Positions 34,707 to 42,044 of a DNA stretch of 64,000 nucleotides are shown here, piece after piece (positions within the stretch are counted from its first letter, which is position 1; every line of letters begins with the position of its first letter). This DNA comes from Maricaulis sp. (GTDB lineage Bacteria > Pseudomonadota > Alphaproteobacteria > Caulobacterales > Maricaulaceae): NCBI RefSeq assembly GCF_017642925.1, contig NZ_JAEPOL010000004.1, positions 168,842 to 232,841 on the forward strand. The letters are read 5' to 3'. Made by a program: the position numbers and the translations under genes. The notes below the pieces were generated by a model, which saw only the letters and a program-made list of their open reading frames with translations, ran no database searches and was not told where the DNA came from.

Positions 34707-35135
34707 ATGGCGCATATCGACACCGTTCATCGCATCATCGCAGCGTGGAAGCGCGGCGATCTCGAAACCGTGCTGGACGCTGTCTGCGAGGATGTTGTCT
34801 ACCACTATCATGTCGGCTCCCGCCCGCTGGAGGGCCGCGACGCCATCCGCCGCTTTCTCGAAAAATTTGGCGCCGGTCAGACGGAGATCGCCTGGTCGAT
34901 CTCCCGGCACAGCGAAACCGGCGACCTGCTGATGGTCGAGGGCGTCGATGATTATGTGAACGCCGAGGGCGTGCGCATCCGCACCCCCTATGCCGGCGTT
35001 TTCGAATTCCGCGACGGCCGCATCTGGCGCTGGCGGGACTATGTCGACAGCGCCGCGATTGCTGCGGCGCGCGCAGGCGAGCCCGTGCCGACCTGGGTCG
35101 AACCCCTGCTGGCCGGCGAATCCGGTTCTGCTTGA
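34707..35135 (+). CDS. NTF2-fold (limonene-epoxide-hydrolase-like) protein, cytoplasmic
   Basis: 142 residues from the ATG at 34707, eight bases after AAAGG (a GTG at 34692 would add five residues). The core DTVHRIIAAWKRGDLETVLD, VEGVDDYV and GRIWRWRDYVD matches the epoxide-hydrolase-like NTF2 subgroup. The Arg that precedes the catalytic Asp in limonene-epoxide hydrolases (R-x-D) is Gly here (EGVD), so that chemistry is doubtful. It is paralogous to the proteins at 35193 and 40186. No signal peptide is present. It is divergent from the CoA-ligase gene. Confidence 0.82.
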   Translation: MAHIDTVHRIIAAWKRGDLETVLDAVCEDVVYHYHVGSRPLEGRDAIRRFLEKFGAGQTEIAWSISRHSETGDLLMVEGVDDYVNAEGVRIRTPYAGVFEFRDGRIWRWRDYVDSAAIAAARAGEPVPTWVEPLLAGESGSA

Positions 35136-35161
35136 CGCGCCAGATTTCTCCCGCTCTTATG

Positions 35162-35178
35162 ACTTGCACAATAAAACC
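35162..35178 (+). promoter_or_regulatory. Bipartite motif copy C (exported NTF2-like gene)
   Basis: ACTTGCACAATAAAACC is an exact match to ACTTGCA-N7-ACC, 14 bases before the ATG at 35193 and just ahead of the GGGAGG Shine-Dalgarno. A -35 role is unlikely at this distance, which argues for a protein-binding site. Confidence 0.65.
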
Positions 35179-35192
35179 TATGGGAGGAATTC

Positions 35193-35681
35193 ATGCGTAA
35201 TCTTGTCGTCGCTCTCGCGCTGAGCGTAGCCATGCCTGCCGGGGCCGCGCTTGCCGAAACCGGTACGCAGCAGACCTCTGACAATCCGAAAGTCCAGGTC
35301 GTTCTGGACATGGTCGATGCCTGGAACACGCAGGACTGGGATCGCGTCGTCTCGATGTTTGCCGAGGACGGTTCGCTGCATTCGATGATGGTCGACCCGA
35401 TCGTGGGCCATGAAGCCCTGGCAGCCCGGATCGGCCATATCGGCGCCGGCATCGAGGAGATCACGCTGAATGTCCGGAATATCGGCCAGGTCGGCGATGT
35501 CGTCTTCATCGAGCGGGTCGACGAGTTCGTCTATAACGGTCATGCGGGTGCCGTGCCGGTGGTCGGCGTCATCGAGATCAATGATGACGGCTCGATCCAG
35601 GAATGGCGGGAATATTATGACCGCGCCGAGCTTCTCGAAGCCATGGGCATTCACACCGACTTCGACGCAGAAGCCCGGTGA
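35193..35681 (+). CDS. Exported NTF2-fold (limonene-epoxide-hydrolase-like) protein
   Basis: 162 residues with signal peptide MRNLVVALALSVAMPAGAAL-A. The mature part has VVLDMVDAWNTQDWDRVVSM, then IERVDEFV, PVVGVIEI and EWREYYD. Unlike its two cytoplasmic paralogs it keeps the R-x-D pair of limonene-epoxide hydrolases (ERVDEF), though the later Asp of WRDY is Glu. Periplasmic location is unusual for this group. GGGAGG precedes the ATG. Its stop codon overlaps the GTG start of the MFS gene (GTGA), so the two are coupled, suggesting that a periplasmic product or substrate is then transported. Confidence 0.82.
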   Translation: MRNLVVALALSVAMPAGAALAETGTQQTSDNPKVQVVLDMVDAWNTQDWDRVVSMFAEDGSLHSMMVDPIVGHEALAARIGHIGAGIEEITLNVRNIGQVGDVVFIERVDEFVYNGHAGAVPVVGVIEINDDGSIQEWREYYDRAELLEAMGIHTDFDAEAR

Positions 35682-37021
35682 GTGACGCAACGGCCGGCGG
35701 CCCGGGCGGGGCCGCCGCCAGCGAGGACGGTTACCCCGCGCCGGCCGTGGCCTGGGCGATGGTTGCCGTTCTCTTCATCGCCTACATCTTTTCCTTCATT
35801 GACCGGATGATCATCGGTCTTCTGGTCGAACCCCTCAAAGCCGACCTGGGTCTGACCGACACGCAAGTGAGCCTGCTGCAAGGTTTCGCGTTCGCGATCT
35901 TCTACACGGTGATGGGCCTGCCGCTGGGCCGGCTGATAGACCGCTCAACGCGCCTGCCGATCGTTGCTGCCGGCGTTGCCCTGTGGAGCATCATGACTGC
36001 CTCCTGCGGACTGGCCGTACACTACTGGCAGCTCTTCCTGGCACGCATGGGCGTGGGCGTCGGCGAAGCGACCCTGTCGCCCGCCGCCTATTCGATCATC
36101 TCGGATTCCTTTCCGCAGAAACGCCTCGGCCTCGCCATGGGCGTCTACGGTCTGGGGTCGGCCGTCGGCGCGGGCCTGGCCTTCCTGATCGGTGCCGTCG
36201 TGATCGAGATGGTCGCCAATGCAGGCTCGATTTCCCTGCCGCTGTTCGGCCAGCTCAGCGCCTGGCAGGCCACCTTCATCATCGTCGGGATGCCCGGCCT
36301 GCTGATCGCCGGCCTGTTCCTGATCCTGCCCGAACCGCCCCGTCACGGCGTCGCCGCCGGGACTGTGCGCGAAGCGGTGCCGATGGGTGAGGTCATGGCC
36401 TTCATCCGCAAACGCGCAGGCGCCGTGCTGGGGCTTTGTTTCGCGGTCGGCATGGTCAATTTCGCCGTGTTTGCCGCGGTTTCCTGGTTCCCGGTCTTCC
36501 TGATCCGGGTGCACGGCATGGACCTCGCTTCCGCCGGCCATCTCGCCGGCGGCGCCCTGATCATCGGCGGGCTGATCGGTCTGGTGGGCGGCGGCTGGGC
36601 AACAGACCGTTTCGGCGGCGGCACCGCTGCAGGCCGCCTGGCCTTCTGCGGCTTTGCGGGTCTTGCAGGGACCGTGTTCGCGGTGATCTTCCCGCTGGCC
36701 GGATCTCCTGCGCTGTCGGCCGTCGCCTTCGTGGTCTTCTTCTCGGCAGCAGCCGTTCCCATCGGCGCCGCCGCGAGCGCACTTCAGCAGCTTACACCCA
36801 ACCGGATGCGGGCGACCCTGTCAGCCATCTACCTCTTCGTGGTGAACCTGATCGGCCTGGGTGCCGGACCGACTGCCACGGCACTGGTGGGCGACACTTT
36901 CTTCCCGTTCGATGACGGGGTGCGTTACGCCATCGCAATCGTGTCGCCAATCGGCTTTGCGATTGCCACCGGCCTCTTCTTCCTGTCGGCCGGCTATGCC
37001 CGGCGGGAGGTCGACGTCTGA
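35678..37021 (+). CDS. MFS transporter (spinster-like)
   Basis: 447 residues from a GTG at 35678 that overlaps the previous stop. Twelve hydrophobic segments are visible. The N-terminal half contains FIDRMIIGLLVEPLKADLGL and the MFS motif A variant PLGRLIDRSTR, then RMGVGVGEATLSPAAYSII, as in the large proteobacterial spinster-like group common in aromatic- and terpenoid-degradation loci. It is expected in the inner membrane. The substrate is unknown but context points to the island's catabolic compound. A GC-rich hairpin follows at 37031. Confidence 0.9.
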   Translation: MSDATAGGPGGAAASEDGYPAPAVAWAMVAVLFIAYIFSFIDRMIIGLLVEPLKADLGLTDTQVSLLQGFAFAIFYTVMGLPLGRLIDRSTRLPIVAAGVALWSIMTASCGLAVHYWQLFLARMGVGVGEATLSPAAYSIISDSFPQKRLGLAMGVYGLGSAVGAGLAFLIGAVVIEMVANAGSISLPLFGQLSAWQATFIIVGMPGLLIAGLFLILPEPPRHGVAAGTVREAVPMGEVMAFIRKRAGAVLGLCFAVGMVNFAVFAAVSWFPVFLIRVHGMDLASAGHLAGGALIIGGLIGLVGGGWATDRFGGGTAAGRLAFCGFAGLAGTVFAVIFPLAGSPALSAVAFVVFFSAAAVPIGAAASALQQLTPNRMRATLSAIYLFVVNLIGLGAGPTATALVGDTFFPFDDGVRYAIAIVSPIGFAIATGLFFLSAGYARREVDV

Positions 37022-37030
37022 GGTCTGTCC

Positions 37031-37057
37031 GGCCGGTCTGATTGTCGCAGACCGGCC
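37031..37057 (+). terminator. Hairpin after the MFS gene
   Basis: GGCCGGTCTG (37031-37040), loop ATTGTCG, CAGACCGGCC (37048-37057): a perfect 10-bp stem without a T-run, ten bases after the MFS stop codon. Confidence 0.65.
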
Positions 37058-37165
37058 GCCAGCCTTGCGATGACGGGCCATGGCGCTTAACAGGTATCAC
37101 TGCGCAAGCGGAGCGCGGATTCGGGCTCCGCATCAGATCAACAGGAACCCATCGCGCCTCACGAC

Positions 37166-38131
37166 ATGTCCGACCGCAAATTCATTCGTACCTGCTCGAT
37201 CTGGCGTGCCCTCGAAGTCGTCGGCGACACCTCGATCCTGCTGATTCTGGAAGCAAACTGGCTCGGTGCGCGCCGGTTCGAGGAGCTGCGCAACCGGACC
37301 GGCCTGCTCAAACCGCTCCTGTCCGACCGCCTGAAGCGTCTCATGGCGGCCGGCGTGCTTGAAAAGACCCCCTACAGCACCTCACCCAAACGGTTCGAAT
37401 ACCGGCTCACCGAGAAGGGCCGCGGTCTCTACTGGACGGCATTGATGATGCTGCGATGGGAGCGCCGTTGGGGGCCCAGCGAGGGCAAGATCTCGATCAC
37501 CCTGCGCCATGATAGCTGCGGCCACGAGTTCGAGCCTGTGCCCGCATGCGGCGATTGCGGCGGCGAGATCCATGCGCGCGAGATGGCCTGGAGCGAAGGG
37601 CCCGGACTGGGCTGGATGACGCCGACCTATTCGCGCCGGCGCCGCCATCGCGACACGGCGACGAACCGCGAGGCCGACTCCATCCTGCTGGATCACGTCG
37701 CGCAGATCACCGGCGACCGCTGGGCGGGTCTCGTCCTGCGCTCGATCTTCACCGGCCTGCGCAAGTTCGACGAGATCTGCGAAGATACCGCGATCGCCAC
37801 CAATATCCTGTCCGAACGCCTGAACTGGCTCTGCCAGATCGGGATGCTGGAGATGCATCCCTATTCCACGCGGCCCAATCGCTATGAATACCGGCTCACG
37901 GAAAAGGCGATCGACTATTACCCGATCCTGCTGATGCTGCTGCAATGGGGCGACACCTACTACGTCTCTCCGGAGGGCCCGCCGCTGCTGCTGACACACA
38001 AGCCCTGCGGCCATGAGCTGACCCCGGTCGTCGTCTGCTCGCATTGCCGCCAGCCCGTCGCCCCGGAAGAGGTGACCTTCGAGATCGCGGAAAGTCCGGG
38101 CCACGCCCCGGACGCCACCGGCAGCGCCTGA
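37166..38131 (+). CDS. Tandem HxlR-family regulator with two Cys/His zinc-knuckle-like modules
   Basis: 321 residues made of two similar halves. Each half has a winged-helix HxlR domain: CSIWRALEVVGDTSILLILE and LLSDRLKRLMAAGVLEKTPY in the first, VAQITGDRWAGLVLRSIFTG and NILSERLNWLCQIGMLEMHP in the second. Each ends in a Cys/His module with identical spacing C-x-H-x7-C-x2-C: Cys118, His120, Cys128, Cys131 and Cys281, His283, Cys291, Cys294. Ordinary HxlR proteins are about 110-150 residues and bind as dimers, so this chain may act as a pre-formed dimer. The gene lies between two transcription units that carry the bipartite motif, making it the best local candidate to bind it. Confidence 0.88.
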   Translation: MSDRKFIRTCSIWRALEVVGDTSILLILEANWLGARRFEELRNRTGLLKPLLSDRLKRLMAAGVLEKTPYSTSPKRFEYRLTEKGRGLYWTALMMLRWERRWGPSEGKISITLRHDSCGHEFEPVPACGDCGGEIHAREMAWSEGPGLGWMTPTYSRRRRHRDTATNREADSILLDHVAQITGDRWAGLVLRSIFTGLRKFDEICEDTAIATNILSERLNWLCQIGMLEMHPYSTRPNRYEYRLTEKAIDYYPILLMLLQWGDTYYVSPEGPPLLLTHKPCGHELTPVVVCSHCRQPVAPEEVTFEIAESPGHAPDATGSA

Positions 38132-38159
38132 CGATAAACCGGACGCCGGGCCGAAACTG

Positions 38160-38176
38160 GCTTGCACTATAAAACC
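38160..38176 (+). promoter_or_regulatory. Bipartite motif copy D (SDR operon)
   Basis: GCTTGCACTATAAAACC matches ACTTGCA-N7-ACC with one mismatch. TTGCAC could also act as a -35, with TATAGT at 38184-38189 as the -10, placing the transcription start at or next to the ATG at 38196. Confidence 0.6.
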
Positions 38177-38189
38177 ATCGTTTTATAGT
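38166..38189. promoter_or_regulatory. Perfect inverted repeat overlapping the SDR-operon promoter
   Basis: ACTATAAAAC (38166-38175), spacer CATC, GTTTTATAGT (38180-38189): 10-bp perfect arms covering the space between the candidate -35 and -10. It could be an operator for a dimeric regulator. On the other strand ACTTGCATAAGCAAACT (38187-38203) is a near copy of the bipartite motif and covers the start codon. Confidence 0.6.
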
Positions 38190-38195
38190 TTGCTT

Positions 38196-39119
38196 ATGCA
38201 AGTTTCAAATCCCTCTCGACGGCCGCTCGAAGGCCGGGTCGCAATCGTCACCGGCGCCGGCAAGGGGCTGGGGGCGGCTTTCGCTCGCGAGCTTGCCCGC
38301 CAGGGCGCCCGCATCGTCGTCAACAACCGCCTCAAGCCCGGCCGCGCCGACGAAGCCGCAGCCGTCGCGGCGGACATCCGCGATGCCGGCGGCGAGGCCG
38401 TTGCCGAACACTCCGACATCACCGATCCCCAGGCCGGCGAACGCCTCGCCAAGGCCGCGCTCGATGCGTTCGGACAGCTGGACATCATCGTCTGCAATGC
38501 CGGCATCACCGGACCGGCTGCCAAGTTCTCACCCGAGGGACCGGCGACAATCCGCGCGGTCATGGAGACCAACCTCTTTGCCACGGCCGATATCCTGGCG
38601 GCATGCCAACCGGCCCTCAAGGCCTCGTCGGCGGCCCGCGTGCTGATGATCTCGTCCTCGGCCGGGCTCTATGGCGTGCGCGGCCGTGCTGCCTATGCAG
38701 CCTCCAAGGGCGCCATGAATGCCTTCGCGCTGACCCTGGCCGACGAATGGCGCAAGCCGGGCATTCACGTGAATGTACTCTGTCCCTATGCGGCCACGCA
38801 GATGACGGCGGATGTCAGCCGGCCGGACGATATCGACCCGCGGCTCCTGCCCGAGCACATCGCACCCGCAGCGGCCTGGCTGGTCTCGCCGCAGCTGACC
38901 CGCACGGGCGAAATCTGGCTCGGCGGGGCCGGCTGGCTGCGCAAGGTCCGGATCGTCGAAACCGAAGGCGGGCCGATGCCACAGACGCTCGACGCGTTCG
39001 ACGCCTTTGCCGAGACCCAGTCCGGCCTGAAAACGGCGCGGGGTTTCCCCGGTGCGGAGCCGGCCTTTGCCGACCTCTACAAGACCATGGCGCGGCACAA
39101 TTCGGAGCCGGGCAAATGA
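38196..39119 (+). CDS. Short-chain dehydrogenase/reductase (SDR) with C-terminal extension
   Basis: 307 residues from the ATG at 38196. No Shine-Dalgarno precedes it and a -10-like TATAGT ends seven bases upstream, so a leaderless mRNA is likely. The cofactor motif TGAGKGLG is at residues 19-26 and NAG follows in VCNAGITG. The catalytic Ser lies in LMISSSAG, with Tyr167 and Lys171 in YAASK. The last 50 or so residues (FDAFAETQSGLKTA..) extend beyond a normal 250-residue SDR and resemble the tail of multifunctional peroxisomal-type hydroxyacyl-CoA dehydrogenases. This would suit a beta-hydroxyacyl-CoA oxidation step before the thiolases, by inference. Its stop overlaps the next ATG (ATGA). Confidence 0.88.
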   Translation: MQVSNPSRRPLEGRVAIVTGAGKGLGAAFARELARQGARIVVNNRLKPGRADEAAAVAADIRDAGGEAVAEHSDITDPQAGERLAKAALDAFGQLDIIVCNAGITGPAAKFSPEGPATIRAVMETNLFATADILAACQPALKASSAARVLMISSSAGLYGVRGRAAYAASKGAMNAFALTLADEWRKPGIHVNVLCPYAATQMTADVSRPDDIDPRLLPEHIAPAAAWLVSPQLTRTGEIWLGGAGWLRKVRIVETEGGPMPQTLDAFDAFAETQSGLKTARGFPGAEPAFADLYKTMARHNSEPGK

Positions 39120-40189
39120 CCCTGCGTGTGATCCAGTGGGCCACCGGCGCCATGGGGCGGACCTGCCTCCAGGCTGTCATCGACAGTCCGGAAACCGAAC
39201 TCGTCGGACTTTATGTCTATGGCGACCGCAAGGCCGGCCGCGATGCCGGCGATATCGCGCGCCGGGACCCGGTGGGCGTGGTGGCCACCCGCGACATCGA
39301 GGACATCCTGAAACTGGACGCGGATGTCGTCATTCACGCGGCCCGGCTGGACCCGCCTTTCGAGCGGCATGACGAGGACATCCAGCGCCTGCTGCGTTCC
39401 GGCAAGAATGTCGTGAGCATCAATGGCGGTACCAATCCCGACTACTGGCCCAAGGCCCGCCGGGACGCGTTCGAGGCCGCCGGCCGTGAGGGCAATGCCA
39501 CCTTCATGGGCGCCGGTCTCAATCCCGGTTTTGCCGCTGAAAAGCTCGCCGTTCTGGCGACCGGTGTGTGCAGCGATGTCAAACGCGTCTCCATCCACGA
39601 GATTGTCGACTGCCGTGCCGTCAAGAGCCCGGAATACGTCTTCGACGTGATCGGGTTCGGCGCCGAGGTCGACACTGTCGACCCCAATTCACCGGACTGG
39701 GCGCCGGCCGGCATGATGAATGCCCTGTTCGAGGAAGTGACGGCCTGCGTCGCGCAGCGACTGGGCTGGACCACCGAACGCGTCATCAAGGCGCACAGCC
39801 TGCGGCCGGCGCGGGAAGCCCTCGAGATCGCAGCGGGACGGATCGAACCGGGACGCGCGGCGCGCATCGACTGGCTGTGGCAAGCCGAAGCGGACGGCGC
39901 CGTGCGCGTCGAACTCGGCGTGTCCTGGACGATGGAACCGCCCGACCCGGCCGAGGCCGAGCCGGGCCTGTGGTCGATCCGGGTCGAGGGCACGCCCAGT
40001 GTTGCGCTGAGCTTCGGTCTGGAACCGCCGGACGGCTGGACCGAGCGGACCACGCCGGAAATGCTCGGCGTCGCCGGTGCCGTCCTCAACACGCTTCGCC
40101 ACGCGGTTGCTGCAGAACCCGGCATTTCACAAACAACCCTCACCCTGGCCTGGCAGGCACCGGGCGCCGAAAGGAAGGCCCGCGCATGA
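39116..40189 (+). CDS. DapB-like NAD(P)-dependent oxidoreductase (2,4-diaminopentanoate-dehydrogenase-like group)
   Basis: 357 residues from the ATG at 39116 (ATGA overlap with the SDR). The Rossmann start VIQWATGAMGRTCLQAVI and later HAARLDPPF, NVVSINGGTNPDYWPKAR and FMGAGLNPGFAAEKLAVL match the family often annotated as dihydrodipicolinate-reductase-like or NAD(P)H-dependent amine dehydrogenase. Members in catabolic clusters of sphingomonads and actinobacteria act on unknown substrates. The protein is cytosolic. It is followed by another ATGA overlap with the NTF2-like gene. Confidence 0.82.
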   Translation: MTLRVIQWATGAMGRTCLQAVIDSPETELVGLYVYGDRKAGRDAGDIARRDPVGVVATRDIEDILKLDADVVIHAARLDPPFERHDEDIQRLLRSGKNVVSINGGTNPDYWPKARRDAFEAAGREGNATFMGAGLNPGFAAEKLAVLATGVCSDVKRVSIHEIVDCRAVKSPEYVFDVIGFGAEVDTVDPNSPDWAPAGMMNALFEEVTACVAQRLGWTTERVIKAHSLRPAREALEIAAGRIEPGRAARIDWLWQAEADGAVRVELGVSWTMEPPDPAEAEPGLWSIRVEGTPSVALSFGLEPPDGWTERTTPEMLGVAGAVLNTLRHAVAAEPGISQTTLTLAWQAPGAERKARA

Positions 40190-40644
40190 GCCGGAAAACC
40201 GATATTCTCCAGTCCATCATTGATGTCTGGTGTCATGATCAGGATATCGACGCCGTTCTGGCTCACGTCAGCGATGACCTGGTCTGGCACTACTCCGCGA
40301 TCTCCCAGCCACCCAAGCATGGCAAGGCCGGCGCCCGGGAATTCCTGGAGGCCTACAAGGCGAAGGTCCGCAATCCGCGTTGGCGCATCTTCAAGGTCGC
40401 CGAGACCGAAGACGCCCTGTTCGTTGAAGGCGTCGACGAGTTCGACACGGCAGACGGTCATCACGCGGTCGTTCCCTATATGGGCATTCTCGAATTTGAC
40501 GGCGATCTGATCAGCGGCTGGCGCGACTATTTCGACCGCGGTTCGGCTGACCGCAGCGCGGCCGGGACGCCGCTGCCCGACTACACCACAGCCCTGACCG
40601 CACGGACGGCGGTGCTCGAACCGTCCCGCAAGACAAGGAATTGA
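40186..40644 (+). CDS. NTF2-fold (limonene-epoxide-hydrolase-like) protein
   Basis: 152 residues from the ATG at 40186, overlapping the previous stop (ATGA). ILQSIIDVWCHDQDIDAVLA, HYSAISQPPKHGKAGAREFL, VEGVDEFDTADG and GWRDYFD align with the protein at 34707 along the whole length. As there, the R-x-D Arg is Gly (EGVD). It is one of five NTF2-fold proteins in this island; the reaction is unknown. GGAAGG 12 bases before the start may serve as ribosome-binding site. Confidence 0.82.
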   Translation: MSRKTDILQSIIDVWCHDQDIDAVLAHVSDDLVWHYSAISQPPKHGKAGAREFLEAYKAKVRNPRWRIFKVAETEDALFVEGVDEFDTADGHHAVVPYMGILEFDGDLISGWRDYFDRGSADRSAAGTPLPDYTTALTARTAVLEPSRKTRN

Positions 40645-40646
40645 CC

Positions 40647-41207
40647 ATGTCCGACACGATGCCCGATGCCGACAGCACCCTGATGACCGAGCTCCGCGCG
40701 CTCCTCGACAAGCAGGCCATCTACGAGGTCCTTGTCAGCTATTGCCGCGGGGCCGACCGGGGCGACGCGGATCTGATCGCTGCGGCCTATCACGACGACG
40801 CCATCGAGGATCATGGCGGCACATTCAAGGGCCCGGCCTCCGAGTATGTGGCGACCATGCGGAAAGTCCTGCCCAAGGCACCGCGCATGACCCACGCCGT
40901 CACGAACATCATGATCGAGCTGGACGGCGATCGCGCGCTGACCGAGTGCTACATCATGACCTTCTCCCGCCGCGATACCGGCGTCGAGGACCCGTTCGAC
41001 AGCCTCACCATGGCGCGCCTCATCGACCGGTTCGAGCGCCGCGACGGCCGCTGGGCGATCGCCCATCGCCGCCTCGCCTGGGAGTGGAACCACGAAATGC
41101 CGCTGCACGAGAGCTGGGGCCGCGGTGCGATCGCGCCGGACCCGGAAGCCCTCGTTCGCGGCGCCAAGAAACCCGACGACATTCTCTACAGCCAGGACTG
41201 GAGCTGA
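40647..41207 (+). CDS. NTF2/SnoaL-fold protein (SnoaL-4 type)
   Basis: 186 residues from the ATG at 40647, shortly after AAGGAA; the preceding gene ends at 40644. LLDKQAIYEVLVSYCRGADR, AYHDDAIEDHGGTFKGPASE and LIDRFERRDGRWAIAHRRLA align closely with the protein at 29813, showing an internal duplication split between two operons of opposite direction. The subfamily includes dehydratase- and dehydrochlorinase-like enzymes that use a His-Asp pair; the HDDAIEDHG segment has candidates. Function unknown. Confidence 0.85.
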   Translation: MSDTMPDADSTLMTELRALLDKQAIYEVLVSYCRGADRGDADLIAAAYHDDAIEDHGGTFKGPASEYVATMRKVLPKAPRMTHAVTNIMIELDGDRALTECYIMTFSRRDTGVEDPFDSLTMARLIDRFERRDGRWAIAHRRLAWEWNHEMPLHESWGRGAIAPDPEALVRGAKKPDDILYSQDWS

Positions 41208-41212
41208 CTGAC

Positions 41213-41956
41213 ATGAAGATCGAAGGCTGCACAGCGATCGTTACCGGCGGCAACCGGGGCATCGGCCTCGGCTTTGTCGAGGAACTGCTCGACCATGGCG
41301 CGGCACGCGTCTATGTCGGCGCCCGCAAGCTCGCCGATGCTGAAGACGTCGCGAAGACGGATCCGTCGCGGATTGTCCCCGTCGAGCTGGACGTGACCCG
41401 GCCCGAGCAGGTCGCGGCCGCCGCGCAAAAGGCGCAAGACGTCACGCTCGTGGTCAACAATGCCGGTGCGTTTGAAATGCAGCGCCTCTACGGCACCGAC
41501 GACCCCGACGCGGCCCGGCGTGAGATGGAAGTGAATTATTTCGGCGTTCTGTCGATGAGCCGGGCCTTCGCGCCGGTCATCGCCGCGAACGGCGGTGGCG
41601 GCATTATCAATGTGCTCTCCGCCGGCGGTATCGTCGCCGTTCCGGATATGGGTGGCTACAGCCCGTCCAAGTTCGCGGCCCGCGCAGCATCGGACTGTTT
41701 GCGCGCGGAACTGGCGCCGCTGGGCGTCGGTGTGACGGCCCTGATCGTCGGGTCGGTCGACACGCGCATGGCCGCACATGTGAAGGTGAAGAAGTCGCAG
41801 CCGCGCGATATCGGCAAGGCCGGCCTGTGGGCCATCGCAAACGGCGTCGGCGAGCACGATACCGATCCGCATTCCATCGCCGTACGAGCGCATCTGGCGC
41901 GCGATCCCCATGGCCTGGCCAAGTCGATGGCCGACCGGATGGCGCCGAATAGCTGA
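41213..41956 (+). CDS. Short-chain dehydrogenase/reductase (SDR)
   Basis: 247 residues from the ATG at 41213, close after the previous stop. TGGNRGIG (11-18) and VVNNAGAFE are the cofactor and NAG motifs. The catalytic Ser is in NVLSAGGI, with Tyr149 and Lys153 in YSPSK. Length is normal for a classical SDR. It is the last gene of the plus-strand operon that starts at 38196 and is followed by two strong hairpins. Substrate unknown; an alcohol/ketone step in the island's pathway is inferred. Confidence 0.9.
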   Translation: MKIEGCTAIVTGGNRGIGLGFVEELLDHGAARVYVGARKLADAEDVAKTDPSRIVPVELDVTRPEQVAAAAQKAQDVTLVVNNAGAFEMQRLYGTDDPDAARREMEVNYFGVLSMSRAFAPVIAANGGGGIINVLSAGGIVAVPDMGGYSPSKFAARAASDCLRAELAPLGVGVTALIVGSVDTRMAAHVKVKKSQPRDIGKAGLWAIANGVGEHDTDPHSIAVRAHLARDPHGLAKSMADRMAPNS

Positions 41957-41969
41957 GCCTGACAAAAAA

Positions 41970-41999
41970 TGAGCCGGCCCGTCATTGACGGCCGGCTCA
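41970..41999. terminator. Bidirectional hairpin terminator 1
   Basis: TGAGCCGGCC (41970-41979) and GGCCGGCTCA (41990-41999) form a perfect 10-bp stem. AAAAAA precedes it (41964-41969), which gives a T-run on the minus strand, so it may end the leftward TBDR transcript. Confidence 0.8.
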
Positions 42000-42010
42000 G
42001 GCGGGAGTGC

Positions 42011-42036
42011 AGCCCCGGCGCCACGGCGCCGGGGCT
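42011..42036. terminator. Hairpin terminator 2
   Basis: AGCCCCGGCGCC (42011-42022) and GGCGCCGGGGCT (42025-42036) are perfectly complementary, followed by TTGC. It lies between the convergent SDR and TBDR genes. Confidence 0.7.
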
Positions 42037-42044
42037 TTGCATGT

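Noticed and set aside
38603..39115. Extension of the DapB-like gene further upstream
   Set aside because: The extra reading frame runs through the SDR gene in another frame; the family N-terminus (VIQWATGAMG) begins right after the ATG at 39116.
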